64,000 nt of DNA from contig JAGFNQ010001187.1 in assembly GCA_024364735.1 (NCBI GenBank), forward strand, positions 98,259-162,258, written 5' to 3'. Of the stretch, positions 23,600 to 37,000 are shown piece after piece. Every line of letters begins with the position of its first letter. The stretch's first letter is position 1. A model generated the notes under the pieces. The model made no database searches, was not told where the DNA came from, and saw only the letters and a list, made by a program, of their open reading frames with translations. Position numbers and translations under genes: made by a program. This DNA is from Boesenbergia rotunda (Eukaryota; Streptophyta; Magnoliopsida; Zingiberales; Zingiberaceae).

Positions 23600-24030
23600 G
23601 ACTCGCCGGTTAATTGGCCAATTCGCAAGACTTCATTCTTGGTGAATCCATAAAGGGGAGTGGCCACTAGTTGTAACTCGACTGCGTCAATTTGTAGTTA
23701 ATCGAAGGCCTACTTGAAAATGACTACTGAACTACCGGTGACTACAAAAGTGTGGTACACTTCATAATTAGCAATGACCGCCATGATAACCAGAGCATCC
23801 TCATGTGGCACTTCAACCTTCTGTAGATCTTAGTGTCCGAAAGTGATCTGCGGACCAGCAGCCTGAGCAGAACTTGTTCCAATTTCATGAATTTTCAAGC
23901 ATTGAACTTGAGCTTTTCTAGCTCGACTAGTATCCCCACAGGTGGGATTGCCAGAAATAATATTTACTTCCCCCCTCCTTGGGTGGTATTACGCCTATTC
24001 TCTTGGTCTTCATCAATGGGAGGTGAATTA
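23600..24030 (-). pseudogene. Gypsy protease remnant (minus strand)
   Basis: Continuing from gag, the minus strand encodes, with shifts, the Tat-type gypsy protease region: INIISG near 23960, a PHEDALVI motif near 23800, and TFVVTGSS where the active-site DSGSS is expected. The catalytic aspartate is therefore lost. The reading ends where the hAT-like sequence begins. Confidence 0.55.
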
Positions 24031-25406
24031 TCATACGACTGATCGGCTGGAAGAGGTGCCCGATCGGTCGCTAGAGCCTATTAAACCCATCGTCCGATTG
24101 GGGGGGTGATTATTCTGCTGGCTGCTCAGAGGGGCCTGTTGCTGTGAATCTTGAGTTCGAGCAGCCTGTCTAGCTTGTTCTTTTGTCAACTGTCGACAGT
24201 TGTTGGTGTCGTGAGTGTTGGTGTAATGGAAGGTGCAATAGGGCCTCCATCGATCGCCTCCTGCTTGATTGTTCCGAGCATTCTCCACTTGCTGAATACG
24301 TGTTTGACTACCCTCCCTATTATTGGGAGTCGGTCAAGTGCCTCTTAATGGGTTCGACTTGGTGCCTTGCTGTGGTGGAGTCTCCATAGTCTCCCTTCGC
24401 CGAGCAACTTGTTCTTCTTCAACATTGATATAGTTAGAGACCCTTTCCAGAAGATTATCGAAGCTCTTCACAGGCATTCTCACCATATATAGAAAGAAGT
24501 CTCGATCAGCATGTCCATGAGAAAAAGAGCATATCAATATCTCTTACTTGATAGTAGGAACATCCATGGCCACTTAGTTGAACCTTTTAATATAGGCCCG
24601 AAGAAATTCCTTGGGGGCCTTGCTTTGTAGAGAAAAGGTTCAGGTTAGTCTTGTGATATTTCTTACTACTAGCAAAGTGTTGCAAAAAGATCCTCTTGAA
24701 TTCTTTGAAATTGTGTATTGAACCATGCGGTAGCCGATCAAACCAACGTTGTGTAGGGCTCAAAATGGTGGTTAGAAATGTAACGCCCGCCTTTCTCCCA
24801 CACTTCTTGGTGTGGCGAGATGGGCGTCGTTACGCTAAACATACATGTGCATAAAAAAACATCTTAATGCAGCGGAAACATTTTTTTTCTAAACATGCTT
24901 TTAATCATGCAACTAAACACATGGAACATTCATACATGGCATCATATCATAACTTAACCATTCCATGACTTATTCATAATCATCATAAGCAGTATGTACT
25001 TATCCATAAAGGTAGCATCATAAGTCTTAAGTCATCTATTAGTCATAACTATAAAACGTAGCATCAAATTTAAGAAAACATTTTCGCACCCAAGACATGC
25101 ATTATGTGAGAATACGAGAATCTTTTGCCAAGTCACTGCTACACACACACATGCTTCTGCCTCTCCTGCGGCTTCCCTTAATAGCCTCTTGCTTGATTTG
25201 CGGTACGAGGAAAATAAAACTATAAGCACAAAGGCTTAGTAAAACCCTTTCCTACTCACTAAAACCATACGTCATTTAAACATAAACATATCAAGTATCT
25301 GACATAACATAACTTCGAACATAGACATAAGCATAGTCATAGCATAAGTCATAAGCATATGAACAACTAACATAGCATGATTCCTAACATCACCATAGAT
25401 CTACAA

Positions 25407-25654
25407 CCTACTTAACATGGCATAAGTCTTAACATACATGAGCGTAAAACATACATACATGACATGGAACATACTTATACTTGGCATAATTCCTAACATA
25501 CATGAACATAAGGCATATTTATCATGACGACCTACTTAACATGGCATAAATCTTAACATACATGAGCGTAAAACATACATACATGACATGGAACATACTT
25601 ATACTTGGCATAATTCCTAACATACATGAACATAAGGCATACTTATCATAACAT
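25407..25654. repeat. 124-bp tandem duplication in solo LTR
   Basis: 'cctacttaacatggcataa' recurs at 25407 and 25531, and the following 120 bases are nearly the same in both units. Confidence 0.8.
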
Positions 25655-25934
25655 AATTCTTAGCATATATGAACATCAAGCATACTTATACATGACATGA
25701 AATATGAGCATAAACACAAGCATAAAATATACTTACCTCGGCGCGATGCATAACATGGATGTATGAATGAGTCAAATGCATTTACTACATAAAGATGCTT
25801 AGTTTTGAAATCATACTTTTAAATGCTTAACATAAACATAACATCATTGGGGTCCCCGGCTTGTACCACATACATACATCATAAGCGCGCATCCCTAAGT
25901 AAATATGAGGTAGCTAGCCTCAACCTACTAGGTA

Positions 25935-26070
25935 AGGACAGCATAGTCAGTAGTCCTAGAACCGGGGCGTTCTTAAGGTGCCCATCCCTGTTGCACAGCT
26001 TCGGTAGTGCCAGAACCGTGGACAGCATAGTCGGTAGTCCAGAACCGGGGCGTTCTTAAGGTGCCCATCC
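25935..26070. repeat. Short direct duplication in solo LTR
   Basis: 'ggacagcatagtc.gtagtcc.agaaccggggcgttcttaaggtgcccatccc' occurs twice, starting near 25938 and 26021. Confidence 0.8.
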
Positions 26071-27656
26071 CTTGGACCCTTACTTCGGTCCGGTACAAGC
26101 CTCATACATAAAAATAAACATGCATGCTTCATCATTCATACTTGTCATTCATACTTATCATTCATACTTATTTCATATCATCGTTATGCCTTCATCATTC
26201 ATACTTATCATTCATACTTATCATACATACTTAAGGCATAACCATCACTTTCATTCATACTTATCATTTTTTATTCACATAATAGGACATACATGCATAA
26301 TCATGGTTCTAGTCATAACCTTATCCGGGTTCATCAAGCTTGCATGATCATGATACATAATAAACATACACCTCATACATGACACATTTTATCTAGCATA
26401 CATAATCCTAGTATTCATCATAAGACATAGATGAGAAGCTACATATAATCCTAACACCTACTACTAGGATTCATAGCATTCATTATAAAACATGTATATA
26501 TATCTTCATGAATCATAAATCCATTATAAGCATTTATCAATATTCATGCATTATTATATTTATCATAACCTACTTCTACATCAATTACATGTATCCATGG
26601 CATATGATCTAAATATTCATGATTAAAACATAACCTAACATCAAGCATACAAAGTCATGTTATATAATACATCAACTAGGATTTTAGTCACATGGAGGCC
26701 CTTACATCATGCTTAAAAATGTACTAGCATCATGGTAATTTATAACATGCATTCTTGAGACCCAAACCCATACCAAACCCTAAGTTTGGGGTCTTGGCCG
26801 AAACTTGAAGAAAACTAAGTTCATAGAAAATTTTCCTAGGGTAAGATTAACATCCTATACCTTGCATATCATACCATGGAAGACCAATTTAACCCTTGAT
26901 TGGACTTAACACTAAGCCCTAGCCCTAGTACATGGCTTGGCCGAAACCCATAAGGGTAACAAACCCATAGAAAATTTATACAAATCACTACTTTCATCCA
27001 TACTATATCATAACAAGACATACTAAGCATACTTGGAGAATTGAAGATTAAACCTATGTCTAATCTTGAAAGTGGCCGAAACCCTAAGGGGTTCTTAGGG
27101 TGCCCTAAAACTTCAAACATCATGCTTTTATACTTCACCTATCATATGTAACCATTTGCAAATATAAATCAAGTCTTTAACATGATTTCTAGCCCAAGAT
27201 GTGCCTTGGCCGAAACCTTCATGCCCTTTTCATGGATTTTTTTTCCAACATATCATGCCAATAAGACTTAGATCATGACATATAACTTTGAAAGCTATCA
27301 TACCACAGGTGAGAGGGATTTACCTTCCTTGATCTTGCTTACAACTTTGGATAAAAGATAACAAGAGAACCTCCTTGTCTCTAAATTTTCCTTAGTCCTT
27401 GTATCCTTGTAGGGGGGGCCTTAAATCTTCCAAATAGAGTCCTTGGTGGAACTTTTCTCAAGGGGAAGAGCACCTTGAATTTTCGGCCAAAGCAAGGAGG
27501 AAGAAGAAATGAAGAAGAGAAGGGAAGTTGTAACTTCCTTTCCCTATTTATATCATTTTGAAAAGGGGTAAATGAAAAGTCATGATGCCTCTTCCCTTGA
27601 TGACTCTTCATTTCGTACACCTTAACTAATATCCACTTCATTCCCTCATAGCACTC

Positions 27657-27730
27657 CCTTGCTAGGTGAATTGGTTAGTGCATGCATCGTTGTAGACTAG
27701 GTCCAAGGTTTAATCCTTGGTGCATGCACT
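27657..27730 (+). other. tRNA-like sequence inside LTR, second copy
   Basis: Box A-like TAGGTGAATTGG (27663-27674) and box B-like GGTTTAATCC (27708-27717) correspond to the boxes at 3797 and 3840 in the sister LTR. The B box has lost its central C by transition. Confidence 0.55.
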
Positions 27731-28574
27731 AATTTTCTATTTTATTTTTAATTTATTTCCTATTATTTTCGAAAATTCCTTAAAAATTCTCCCATAATTA
27801 TGTTAATATTTTTCATTACAATCCATCTATTTTTATATTAAATTCTACCTAAAACCACCCATAATAATGGCACTAGAAGCCCCTATAAGGCCCCTTAGTA
27901 CTTAGTTTCTCTCAATTTAAATGAGAGAACCTTGGGTTTCTAGGCTAAGGTTCGTACTAATATTTCTAGATCCTTCGAAAAATTATCTAGACATGCTTAA
28001 TATTTTAAAAAAAATATTAAGAGAATTTTCCGGGTCGTTACAAGAAAAAGTCTACATTTCACTCCATCAGAGTATTGATGAAGCATGACTGCATTTTCAA
28101 ACTTCATGATATGCTCTTCAGGGTCTGTGGTGTTGACATATTCTGGGATAGTAATGTCTTTGAAACAGCGTGACAAATGATCGTCCATGATTTCTCTTGC
28201 GAAAGGCACATTCGGTCGACTAGGAGATTGCTGCTCGGTTGACGCTTTTCCCTTGCGGTTATCCTTTTTCGTATGACCAGAGGAAGCAGTGTCCATACAG
28301 TCAGCTGCATCTCCTCGATCCTTCAATCAGAGGAGGGATCAGGGAAATTGCATTTGTTTCCCAGCTGGATCTCCTTCCTAGGGGGCTGTTACAGAAACAG
28401 CAGGAGCTAGGGGCACCGAACTACCAGGCTGTTGATATTGCTGATCCAAGAGGTGGGCCCTAGCGGCTATTAGAAGCTCCAAATCTTTATGTGAAATTGT
28501 AGTTGTCTTGTTGTTATTGGAATTAGCCATTCTAAATGTCAAAGATCAGGTGAGGAAATAAAGTTTCCTATAGA

Positions 28575-28835
28575 TGGTGCCAATTTGATACAGTCTTTGA
28601 TCTAAAAAGAACGTGTCATTAATGGAAGCCAACACAGCAACAATGTGGACTTGTCAAAAACTTGAAACTAGCTGGGATGATCGCTAGAAAATTCCTATAA
28701 GGAAAACCAAAAGAGGTCAGAAGCAAGGCCAGGGGGTCTCGGCTAGGCACTCTGATGCTCAAGTCAGACAATGTCAAAGTGGAAAAGTAGAAGAAGGGGA
28801 ATTGTAGCATACTTGCACCATGGAGGAGGAACCTT

Positions 28836-28894
<59 letters not shown>

Positions 28895-29600
28895 ATATAT
28901 ATATGCACCTTTGGTGACCCTCCACTGTCAAGGTGTCACATCTACTTGTAACAGAGAGATTATATCAAAGATTAACTGAGCATGTCAGTATTTAGGCCAT
29001 TGGGCCACTAAGCAACTGCGTATTGGCCCTGCAAACTCACTGAGCAACTAATCCTGTCAAGAAAATATGTCAGTTTTTAAGAAAGCGATAGGGAAGTAGT
29101 AGGGTGATGTCATCTTAGTCTTAATCGAGGTGATAGGTTTCTCCATGATGACACCCTGAAGGCCCAAGAAAGAAACCCCAAAAAGGAGACCCAGTTTGGG
29201 CCAATAGGATAGCTGGGTTAAGGCCCAGGAAGGGTTAATTAGGCTTCAACAATAAAGTGGTCCAGGAAAAGGAATGTGTCAGCCAATCAGTAGTTATGTG
29301 TCTGGGTGGACAATACCGATCAACCATATGAAATAACCTATTGATCAGCCATATGGGGTGGTAGGCTGATTGACCACTGGATGTTGTAGGCCAAGTGGCC
29401 GGGTAAAATGATAGGTCAAGCTGCTGTATGGATTGGTAGGTTGAGCGACTGTATGGGGTTATTGGCCAAGCGACCATATGGATTGGTAGGTCGAGCGGCC
29501 GTGTGGGATTGTTGGCCAATAGGAATAGTCTACCGCCCTTGGGACTCCTATGGTCATGTGTCCTACAACAAGTCAACGTCAGTCATTTGACCAGGACTTA
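28575..29600 (-). mobile_element. Probable 5' LTR region of the minus-strand gypsy element
   Basis: It lies just upstream (minus strand) of the primer-like site and gag. A possible LTR edge is TGATACAGTC near 28587. Positions 29230-29560 carry repeats of 'attggtaggt.gagcg.ccgt.tgg'. I could not find a clear outer end. Confidence 0.45.
28836..28904. repeat. (AT)n microsatellite
   Basis: About 69 bases of almost pure alternating AT, with two breaks near 28861 and 28883. Confidence 0.95.
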
Positions 29601-30430
29601 TTCTACATGGGTGAAGGCCCTAAAACTCCCCTTATCGGTCAACATTTGAACTTCACTATAAATTCCTAAAATGTTGGGTAAAGACATGCAACTCATGTAT
29701 TTAATATTTTTTAGAACGGTGAATGTATCCTCAAACGACATGATTAATCATATTGATTATTTTTCTCTGTTTCTTAGAATCTAGATGTTTAATTTCTAAG
29801 TATTTAATCACTGCATCATACCTCGGGTATAATATATTATCATGGATTGTGGACAATGTGTATGTAATCCATTGATTAGAAGAGCTAAGAATTTATTAAA
29901 GCATGTGTATTTATGTTAAAATATGCATTTTACAAAGGTGAACTAACTATTAATGACTTTTACTTTGAATGAAAATTTATCAGGTTAAATATTACAGGAC
30001 AATTGGCCATGCAGTTAAATTGTGGTTATCCTTCTTGGACAAAATGTAGTTACCAATTGAATCCTACTGTGGTTTTAAACAATATAAAGATCGTATTTGT
30101 AATCTCCTCCACTTTTTAAGGCTCTTGTTTCCGATATGCCTCGGAGATAAACTTTGGTATTATTTGAAAAGAATGATTCTAACGTTATTTATTTAGATGG
30201 CCCATTGAATTAAAAATACTACTTCAACTTTTAATAAATATTAATTTATTAATAGAACTATTCATATCTATTGACTTGACTATCTTAGAATTCATGCTTC
30301 CTCATTTGTGCCTATTAATAATCTCTTTTATAGGCTATAGTATCTAGACTAGCCCGGGGATAAAAGTGCACCTTTTGTGATTTGGAGGAGAAATAAGAAC
30401 ACTTATCTTCATGTGTCAGCCGGCGGGAGA
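29601..30430. other. No feature recognised
   Basis: AT-rich sequence without a supportable gene, terminal motif or clear repeat. It lies beyond the 3' end of the minus-strand host gene. Confidence 0.5.
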
Positions 30431-30439
30431 GCTACGAAT

Positions 30440-30650
30440 GAGGATCAGGAACTAATTACATATGCGCCAGGAGATGCCTATCTATCATCGGAGCCTTCAA
30501 GTACAGGAGAATTAGTAGGTTGGTAAAGACATGACACCATTATGCACGAAGAATAAGGAATCATAGTATGTCTGAAGGTGTTAGTATTAATGTAGAGATG
30601 ATTCTTAGTAAAGTATAAATGCATGTATACCGGTTCCTCAATTTCTAGTC
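30440..30650 (+). repeat. Decayed LINE 3'-end fragment
   Basis: 'caggagatgcctatctatc...' through 'aaatgcatgtataccggt' resembles 40017-40217 near the 3' end of the L1-type LINE ('caggagatgcctacatatc...', 'aaattcatgtataccagt'). It carries no domain of its own. Confidence 0.5.
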
Positions 30651-30905
30651 AAATATACATTTGATTAAAAATGCTTCCATTTGGTCAAAAATAAAATCAA
30701 CACCTACCAGTGGACACATACAACCTGGATGAGACGCTAATGAGATGGTCCAAAACTTTTGGGAGAAGTTGATGCTTCTTAATCTGTGAGAAAATTACAT
30801 TATAGTTTCCTTTCCTCTTTTTCTATAGGTTCAGAATGTCTGATTAAACATGACAAGTAATGCACACAACCACAAAACCTTCATAAAGTATCTTCAGTAG
30901 ATAAA

Positions 30906-31073
30906 CTAAACCGAGCAAGACTGGGACGAATAATCGCAGTCCTTGTATACCTCCAGACCTGGTCGCCCAAGCTCCTCTTCTTTAAAACACGCGCAACGCT
31001 GGCTAATCTTTCCAGTAAGGGCGATGTCCCCAGGTCTCTTTACTAGTCTTGGAAAACCACTATCACACCAAAC
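30906..31073 (-). CDS. MAPR4: MAPR-like gene, terminal exon (168 bp)
   Basis: Acceptor CTTCTTTTAG precedes the exon, which encodes [14 protein letters not shown] at its start, CACF in the middle and [11 protein letters not shown] before TAG at 30906-30908. The five spaced cysteines suggest disulfides in a lumenal or extracellular tail. No clear AATAAA was found close downstream; the LINE scrap at 30440-30650 lies in the 3' flank. Confidence 0.8.
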   Translation of the reverse strand, partial: VWCDSGFPRLVKRPGDIALTGKISQRCACFKEEELGRPGLEVYKDCDYSSQSCSV

Positions 31074-34000
31074 CTAAAAGAAGCTAGTTGCAAATAAATT
31101 AGAAATGGAGAATAGAATCTACCAAAACTTCACAAATATTATTTTTGCAATTCTAAGAGCCACGTTAGTGATTTGCAATTATTAATCTGAAGGATAAGAT
31201 AATAACTACACCAGTTGAGAAAACAATACAACAAAAATTATTGCCATGTTTTCTCTTAGCTGGATGGCGAGTAACATCTCGTATCCTCATAGGAAGTGGG
31301 AAACAAGCCTAAACAAAAAATTGGATTCTTTTTTAACAATAATTGGGATTGATCAATGCTGCAGTTTTTGTAAATAACACTAATTATCTTGAAACAGAAA
31401 CTCATCAATTTCAGGATTCACTTGTTAATGTCAGGATACTGACAAATTAGATCATATTCAAGAAACGGAAGAAAATAATTTTTCAAGTCAATGTTAATAC
31501 TAATATTCTAACCTATATAGAAATGACTGACTCAGCTAGATGGATGGTTGGCTTCTAAAGGAGCGGGTAATTAACCAACTAAATGGCAGCACCATCTCAT
31601 GTATTGCATGCACAAAACTTAGTGGGAGATCTTTTATGGCATATCAAGCTAGCAGGAAGATTGGGAGTTATACAGGATTTTTTCTAAAAAAGAAGTTATA
31701 TTTTGGAACAATTTGAGACATAGAATCTGTTATCACATTTGACAACAATTTTAATCAATCAAAATAAGGGAAACCAATTAAAAGTAGCTTGATTTGATGT
31801 CAATTAGATAAATCACAGAAAAATATAAATACATAAAGAAACTTGTATCAGAGAATTAACAAAACAATTTTGATAGCACCATTGGACCAGTTATCACCGT
31901 ACATATCTCTCTAGATATTATATAAAGATCTTTCTGTAAAAAATAACATTAGCTGAGATCTAATTTGTTAGTGGCCCAAAGCTATGTGACTAAATCTTCA
32001 TAGAACTTTGAAATGGCATGGAATATCTCCAGTGTGTTAAAAGGAATTAAGTGTGGTGATAAACATTTGAAACTGAAAGAAATTTTACCCAAACAATATA
32101 TGGGCAAGAATTTAACAAACTGGTCTTATTGAAATTGGATATCTGAAAAGATGTGAATGTCTTTATTTAATGACAATACTCAAGCTTCATCCAAACTAGT
32201 TCTATAACAAAACCTGAAAATCATTGCACAGAAATACATTCACCAAAAAATGACACACAGAATTATACACTTCAGATCAGGTTAAGAAGAAGCTTTGCTG
32301 AAGCACTGAGATAAACATGAGTAGCAATGAAGCTCATACCTTGCCTCCCTCTTGTTGACTCCATTTCGAGTTGCAACTTGGTATCTTATCTTCCTCAATC
32401 TTCTGCTTCTCTAAAAGCTGAGCCCCACGTTTAGCCTTTGACTCGACACCCTTCAGATATTTTGTAGGTTTCCCCTGGCTGTCATAATACCGGCCAACTA
32501 AATGACCAGTGGATCTGTCAAGTGCAAATTGAGACAGAATATCAATGTGGAATATTCCCCTTGTTCTGATATAAGTCAATGAGTAATGAAAATTATCAAA
32601 TGGGTAAACACAGTAATTTGAAACAAGTAGGAGACTACTTAAGTGACGATGATGAATTCTTTTGCAAAAAATATGATTTGTTAGAAAGTTGAATGAATGA
32701 AAATAATTGATTAGGCAAGAAAATTAAACAAAAAGTAATTTTCAAAGTGACAAGCAAGTATAATGGGGTGTTACGAGTTTTAATTGACCATTGAGCATAT
32801 ACTGTGGATATCTTAATCAAGTGGGGCTCAACTCTACCTTCTGGAACCTTAAACCAAATTCAATTTTTAAGATCCAAGAGGGAGAAGCAGTATTGCTAAT
32901 ATAACCCTCTCTCTTATGGTTTACCATAGTTTTATAATAGCCTATATTAATCGACTACAAGGGTCGAGCTCAATCTCAAAATCAAGACTAGGTTTGGATC
33001 ATGCAAGGTCCTGGTCAGTTCAACAATAAGGTTGGCAAGTTAAGCGATAGAACATGATGCAGTAATCATGGAAGTAGCTCATGAAGAGGGAGCGAAAAGG
33101 CTAAGGTGCACTGACAGTTGAAGAAGTGGGGTGTGGGTTGAAGGAGGTGCATAGTAAAGTGGGCAAAGTAGGTGAGAGGATGCAACAATGGAATGGCGCA
33201 GGCGGCAAAATCTTGTAAGCCCACAGGTGAGGCTACTCTCGCATAAGCCCACAAGTAGAGGTGTCAGTCATTAGAGGAGAGGAGTTCAACCAACAAGATC
33301 TTTAGGAGGGAAGGATTCACAAGAAGAGGGCAACATGGATAAGAGGATCGGATAACACTCAATCATGAGGTTAGAAAAGTTGTGCTCAATGGGAGGCTCA
33401 ACCGCTACACGTAGAGGAAAAGACAACAAACAAGACAATCAATGCAAGCAGTAGGATCCTAGAAACGGCATCGAGGTGGTAAAGGGTTACAACATGGGTG
33501 ATGAAGTAGACAGAGAAACACGCACAATTTTGGAGGAAAATGTTTTTTGAGGAAGGTGTGATGGATCAAAGTAGGATCCTAGAAAGGGTAGTGGATCATT
33601 TGAGATGCCTGAGAAAGGTGATGGGTCGAGACTACTTAGAGGTCTAGTCAAAAGAGAGAAGGTGAAAACATTGTTGGACTAATAATAAGAGGTAGTGGAG
33701 GAAGCACATTAGATGAGTTCAAGAACAAAGACCGTTATCCCTGCATTACTCCCCAGCGGTATAGAGGTAGACCTTCCTCTTAACTTTGAATCCAAATTCA
33801 AATTTTGTTCGAATTGTAAACATATGGGACACTACCAAGCACAATGTGAAGCTACCACTGATCTCCTGCCGGATCCACAACTAGTGCTAACCTTAGTCCC
33901 GCAAAATATGGAGGCTGCAACTACTGACCAACAGTCATCGAAGGACGCCATGTGTACGTCAACACTTGTATAGAGGACTACTCCACCGGAACATCAACCA

Positions 34001-37000
34001 ACAAAACAATTTGAGAATCTAGCAAGGGATGTGCATGCTATCCAACAACTAGAGGATAGCTCAAGCTCTTCAGCACCTTTATCGGGGACCAAAATAACGA
34101 CGCATGGATTCATTGAGCAAATGCCAAATCTAGTTCCCAAATGAGTAGACTCCCCCTACTGTAGAAGTGGATGGCACTGATCAAACACCCACAATAGAGG
34201 CAGTGTCCATCTTAAACAGAAAACAATAGGAAAAACCTGCTGTGTCCGAACCTGAATTGCAGGGTGACACAGTGTCTCAGAACACTAATACTTGCGTTGA
34301 TGTTAGTAAGCACAGGGCAGCAGAGAAATGGAAGATCCAATATAAGAGGAAGAGTTACTGAAAGCAAAGTCAAGGGGTTGTCCAGGTAGAGGAGCAGCAA
34401 ACAAAGCAACAGGAGAACATTATTGGTCTAGCCGCATCAAAAGGGACTCAGCAAGCTTATCGTCCAGTACCTCACAGAAAGGGCAAGGCTTTGGAAACAG
34501 TGGTGGAAATATTGGAGGATGGAAAACAAAAGAGTGTAGTTAATATGCATCAAGTTGTGGAAACATTTACTACATTAGTGGAAGGTAGGAAAACTTCCAG
34601 CAATTTTGGATGGCATAAACCGTCTCAAGCAACATGAAGGTAGGCTCATGGAACATTCGAGGCCTCAACAAGGACCTCAAGCAAAAGGGGGTGGAAACCC
34701 TCTTTCGATGTAGGAAGCTATGTGTTTTGGAGGTGTTGGAGATGAAGTTATTGGTTGTCGGTTACTAAAAGTTAAAGTCTCGACAGTTTCAACAACTTCA
34801 AGTGGAACAACAAGACAACCGAGCGAGTCGTAGTCAAATTCTACTGATTTGGGATGACCAGAGGGTCAATCTAGAGGTGCAGGAGTGGCACGAATAGTTT
34901 GTAGTCATTTTTGTGTATGGAAAACTGACTAGTGTGGGAAGGAAATCATTGTGGGAGAGACTACAACACATTGCTTCTAATATGGAGTTGCCATGGTTTG
35001 TGTTGGGGGATTTCAACTCATATTTATAGGCAGAGGACAGAGTGGAGGTCTACCAATCATTCAGTACTATTCATAACTTTGTGACGCTTGCTGGCTTGGA
35101 AGATTTAACATACACAGGTTGTAGATACACATGGACGAATGGGCATATTTGTAGTAAATTGGATCGCGCTCTTATCAACAAACTTTGGTTAGATGCTGAG
35201 CTCTGGAGTTTTGCGGAGTTTGCTCCACCAGGATGTCTTTCTGACCACTCCACTTGTTTGGTTTCTATTTTTGATGGAGGCATCTTCATTCCAAAGCCCT
35301 TCAAGTTCTTCAACATGTGGGCTAAACATGACACCTTTTCACAGCTGGTTGCATCAAAATGGGTAGCATACAAGCAGCCAATCCAACAAGGCACAGGGCA
35401 GTTCCATCTTGAGCAAATATTGAAGCTGAACATTGATCATTTGCAGCATATTTCAGCAAGGGCTACTGCTGCTCCTCGTCATTTGGAGGAAGTACAGGAA
35501 GCTGGAATGGCGCAAGGCACCATGACCGCTGACTACAAAGAGAGATACAACAATCTGCTGCCTGCCTGAATGCTGCTAAATACTCTTTTTGTATGCAGCG
35601 AGCAAAAATTGGATAATTTAGACTGATTGTAATACTTCTTTCTTTCATGCTCTAGTACTGAGGAACAGCAGGCGTAATGAACTCACTGTTGTGGAGAAAC
35701 AAGATGGCATTCTTATAGTCATTTTCGGAGGTTGTACATGTCTTCATGGATCACAGCATTGGAACGATCAGCATTCCCTCATTCTTGTATGTCATTTGGG
35801 TGACTCATCAATACAAATCAGCATGATCAACTTGTACGCCTTCCTACAGTAGAAGAAATCAAGATGGCATTATTTGATATAGGGGATCAAGAGCAGCCGA
35901 CTCAGATGGTTACGGGTCAAAGTTTTTGGGATACGATTGGTAGAGGATTTTTCTACTTCCATTTTGGAGTTCTTCAAGAATGGTAAACTGCTAAGAAGAT
36001 GAATTCACACATTGATATCACATGTCCCAAAGTCCACATATCCATGCAAAGTGTTGGATTATTGGACGATGTCCTGTTGTACGGTTTTCTATAAAGTTAT
36101 CTCTAAACTTTTGGCAAGCAGACTATCTGACACATTAATCACATCCTACATCAATCACAGGCAGCATTTGTGCGGGGAAGACTCATCACAGATAGTATCC
36201 ACTTGACCTCGGAGCTCTTCCGAAGATAAACAGGAAACACATCACTCCTAGATGCATTATGAAGATCGACTTCTAGAAGGCATATGATCCAGTGCAATGG
36301 GATTTCTTACATAAGGCTCTTATTGGACTAAATTTCCTTGAGCGGTTTATAGTATGGATTATGGAATGTGTGACAACTACCTCATTCTCGTTAGCCATCA
36401 ATGGTGGAACCTTCGGACTTTTCAAAGGGGCTAGAGGATTGCGACAGGGGACCCGCTATCGCCGTACTTATTTGGTATTTGTGTTGTGATCTTTGGAAGG
36501 CAAATATAGCAACGTCCAGTAAAAGTGAGCTTCAGGTTTCACCCACGGTGTGCCCACCTCAAACTGACTCATCTTATGCAGATGATCTACTTTTTTCAGT
36601 ACAAGTGATGTAGCTGTCCACCTGCTTATAGGCGTTTGGAGCAACAGCAGAACTTCATGTTAATAGATTGAAGGCATGTATTTACCTGGCTGGAGTTGAT
36701 GAGAAGATACACAAGGAATTGTTTTCCATCACGGGCTTTTAGGATGGTTCCATACCTTTTAGATATCTCAAGATTCCACTGGCTACTGAGCTTCTTCGGA
36801 TCTCAAATTATAGTTCCCTACTTGATTAACTGATCCGACGGATAAATGCTTGGCTTCAGAAGACACTATCATACGGGCAGGGATCCTCTGGTCCCAAAAT
36901 CCCTGGTCCATCCCTGGTCCACACTAAAATTGCAGCCGGATCGTGATTGTGATCCGGCCGCAATTTGTTCCGATCCCCTCTAGGGTTCACCGTGCCCCTC

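Larger units (their letters stand above)
24779..28042 (-). mobile_element. Solo LTR, Ty3/gypsy-type, 3264 bp, target duplication AGAAA
   Basis: It begins TGTAACGCCCGCC and ends CGGGTCGTTACA, flanked by AGAAA at 24774-24778 and 28043-28047. It is the same family as 1661-4200 and about 700 bp longer because of expanded internal repeats. A minus-strand TATA-like ATATAAATAG lies near 27544-27553. It sits inside a gypsy gag and is younger than it. The apparent frames inside are chance. Confidence 0.88.
24031..28530 (-). pseudogene. Ty3/gypsy (Tat-like) gag, split by a solo LTR
   Basis: The minus-strand reading starts at ATG 28528-28530, shortly after a primer-like 'attggcaccatctatagg', related to the usual TTGGCGCCGTCTGTGGG. 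It gives a retrotransposon-gag domain (DPEEHIMKFENAVMLHQYSDGVK near 28100) and is cut at 28043 by the solo LTR. It continues at 24778 (RWFDRLPHGSI), then the PVKSFDNLLERV region near 24460 and a knuckle-like YCTFHYTNTHDTNNC near 24240. Several stops and frameshifts are present. Removing the insert and one AGAAA copy rejoins the domain. Confidence 0.75.
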
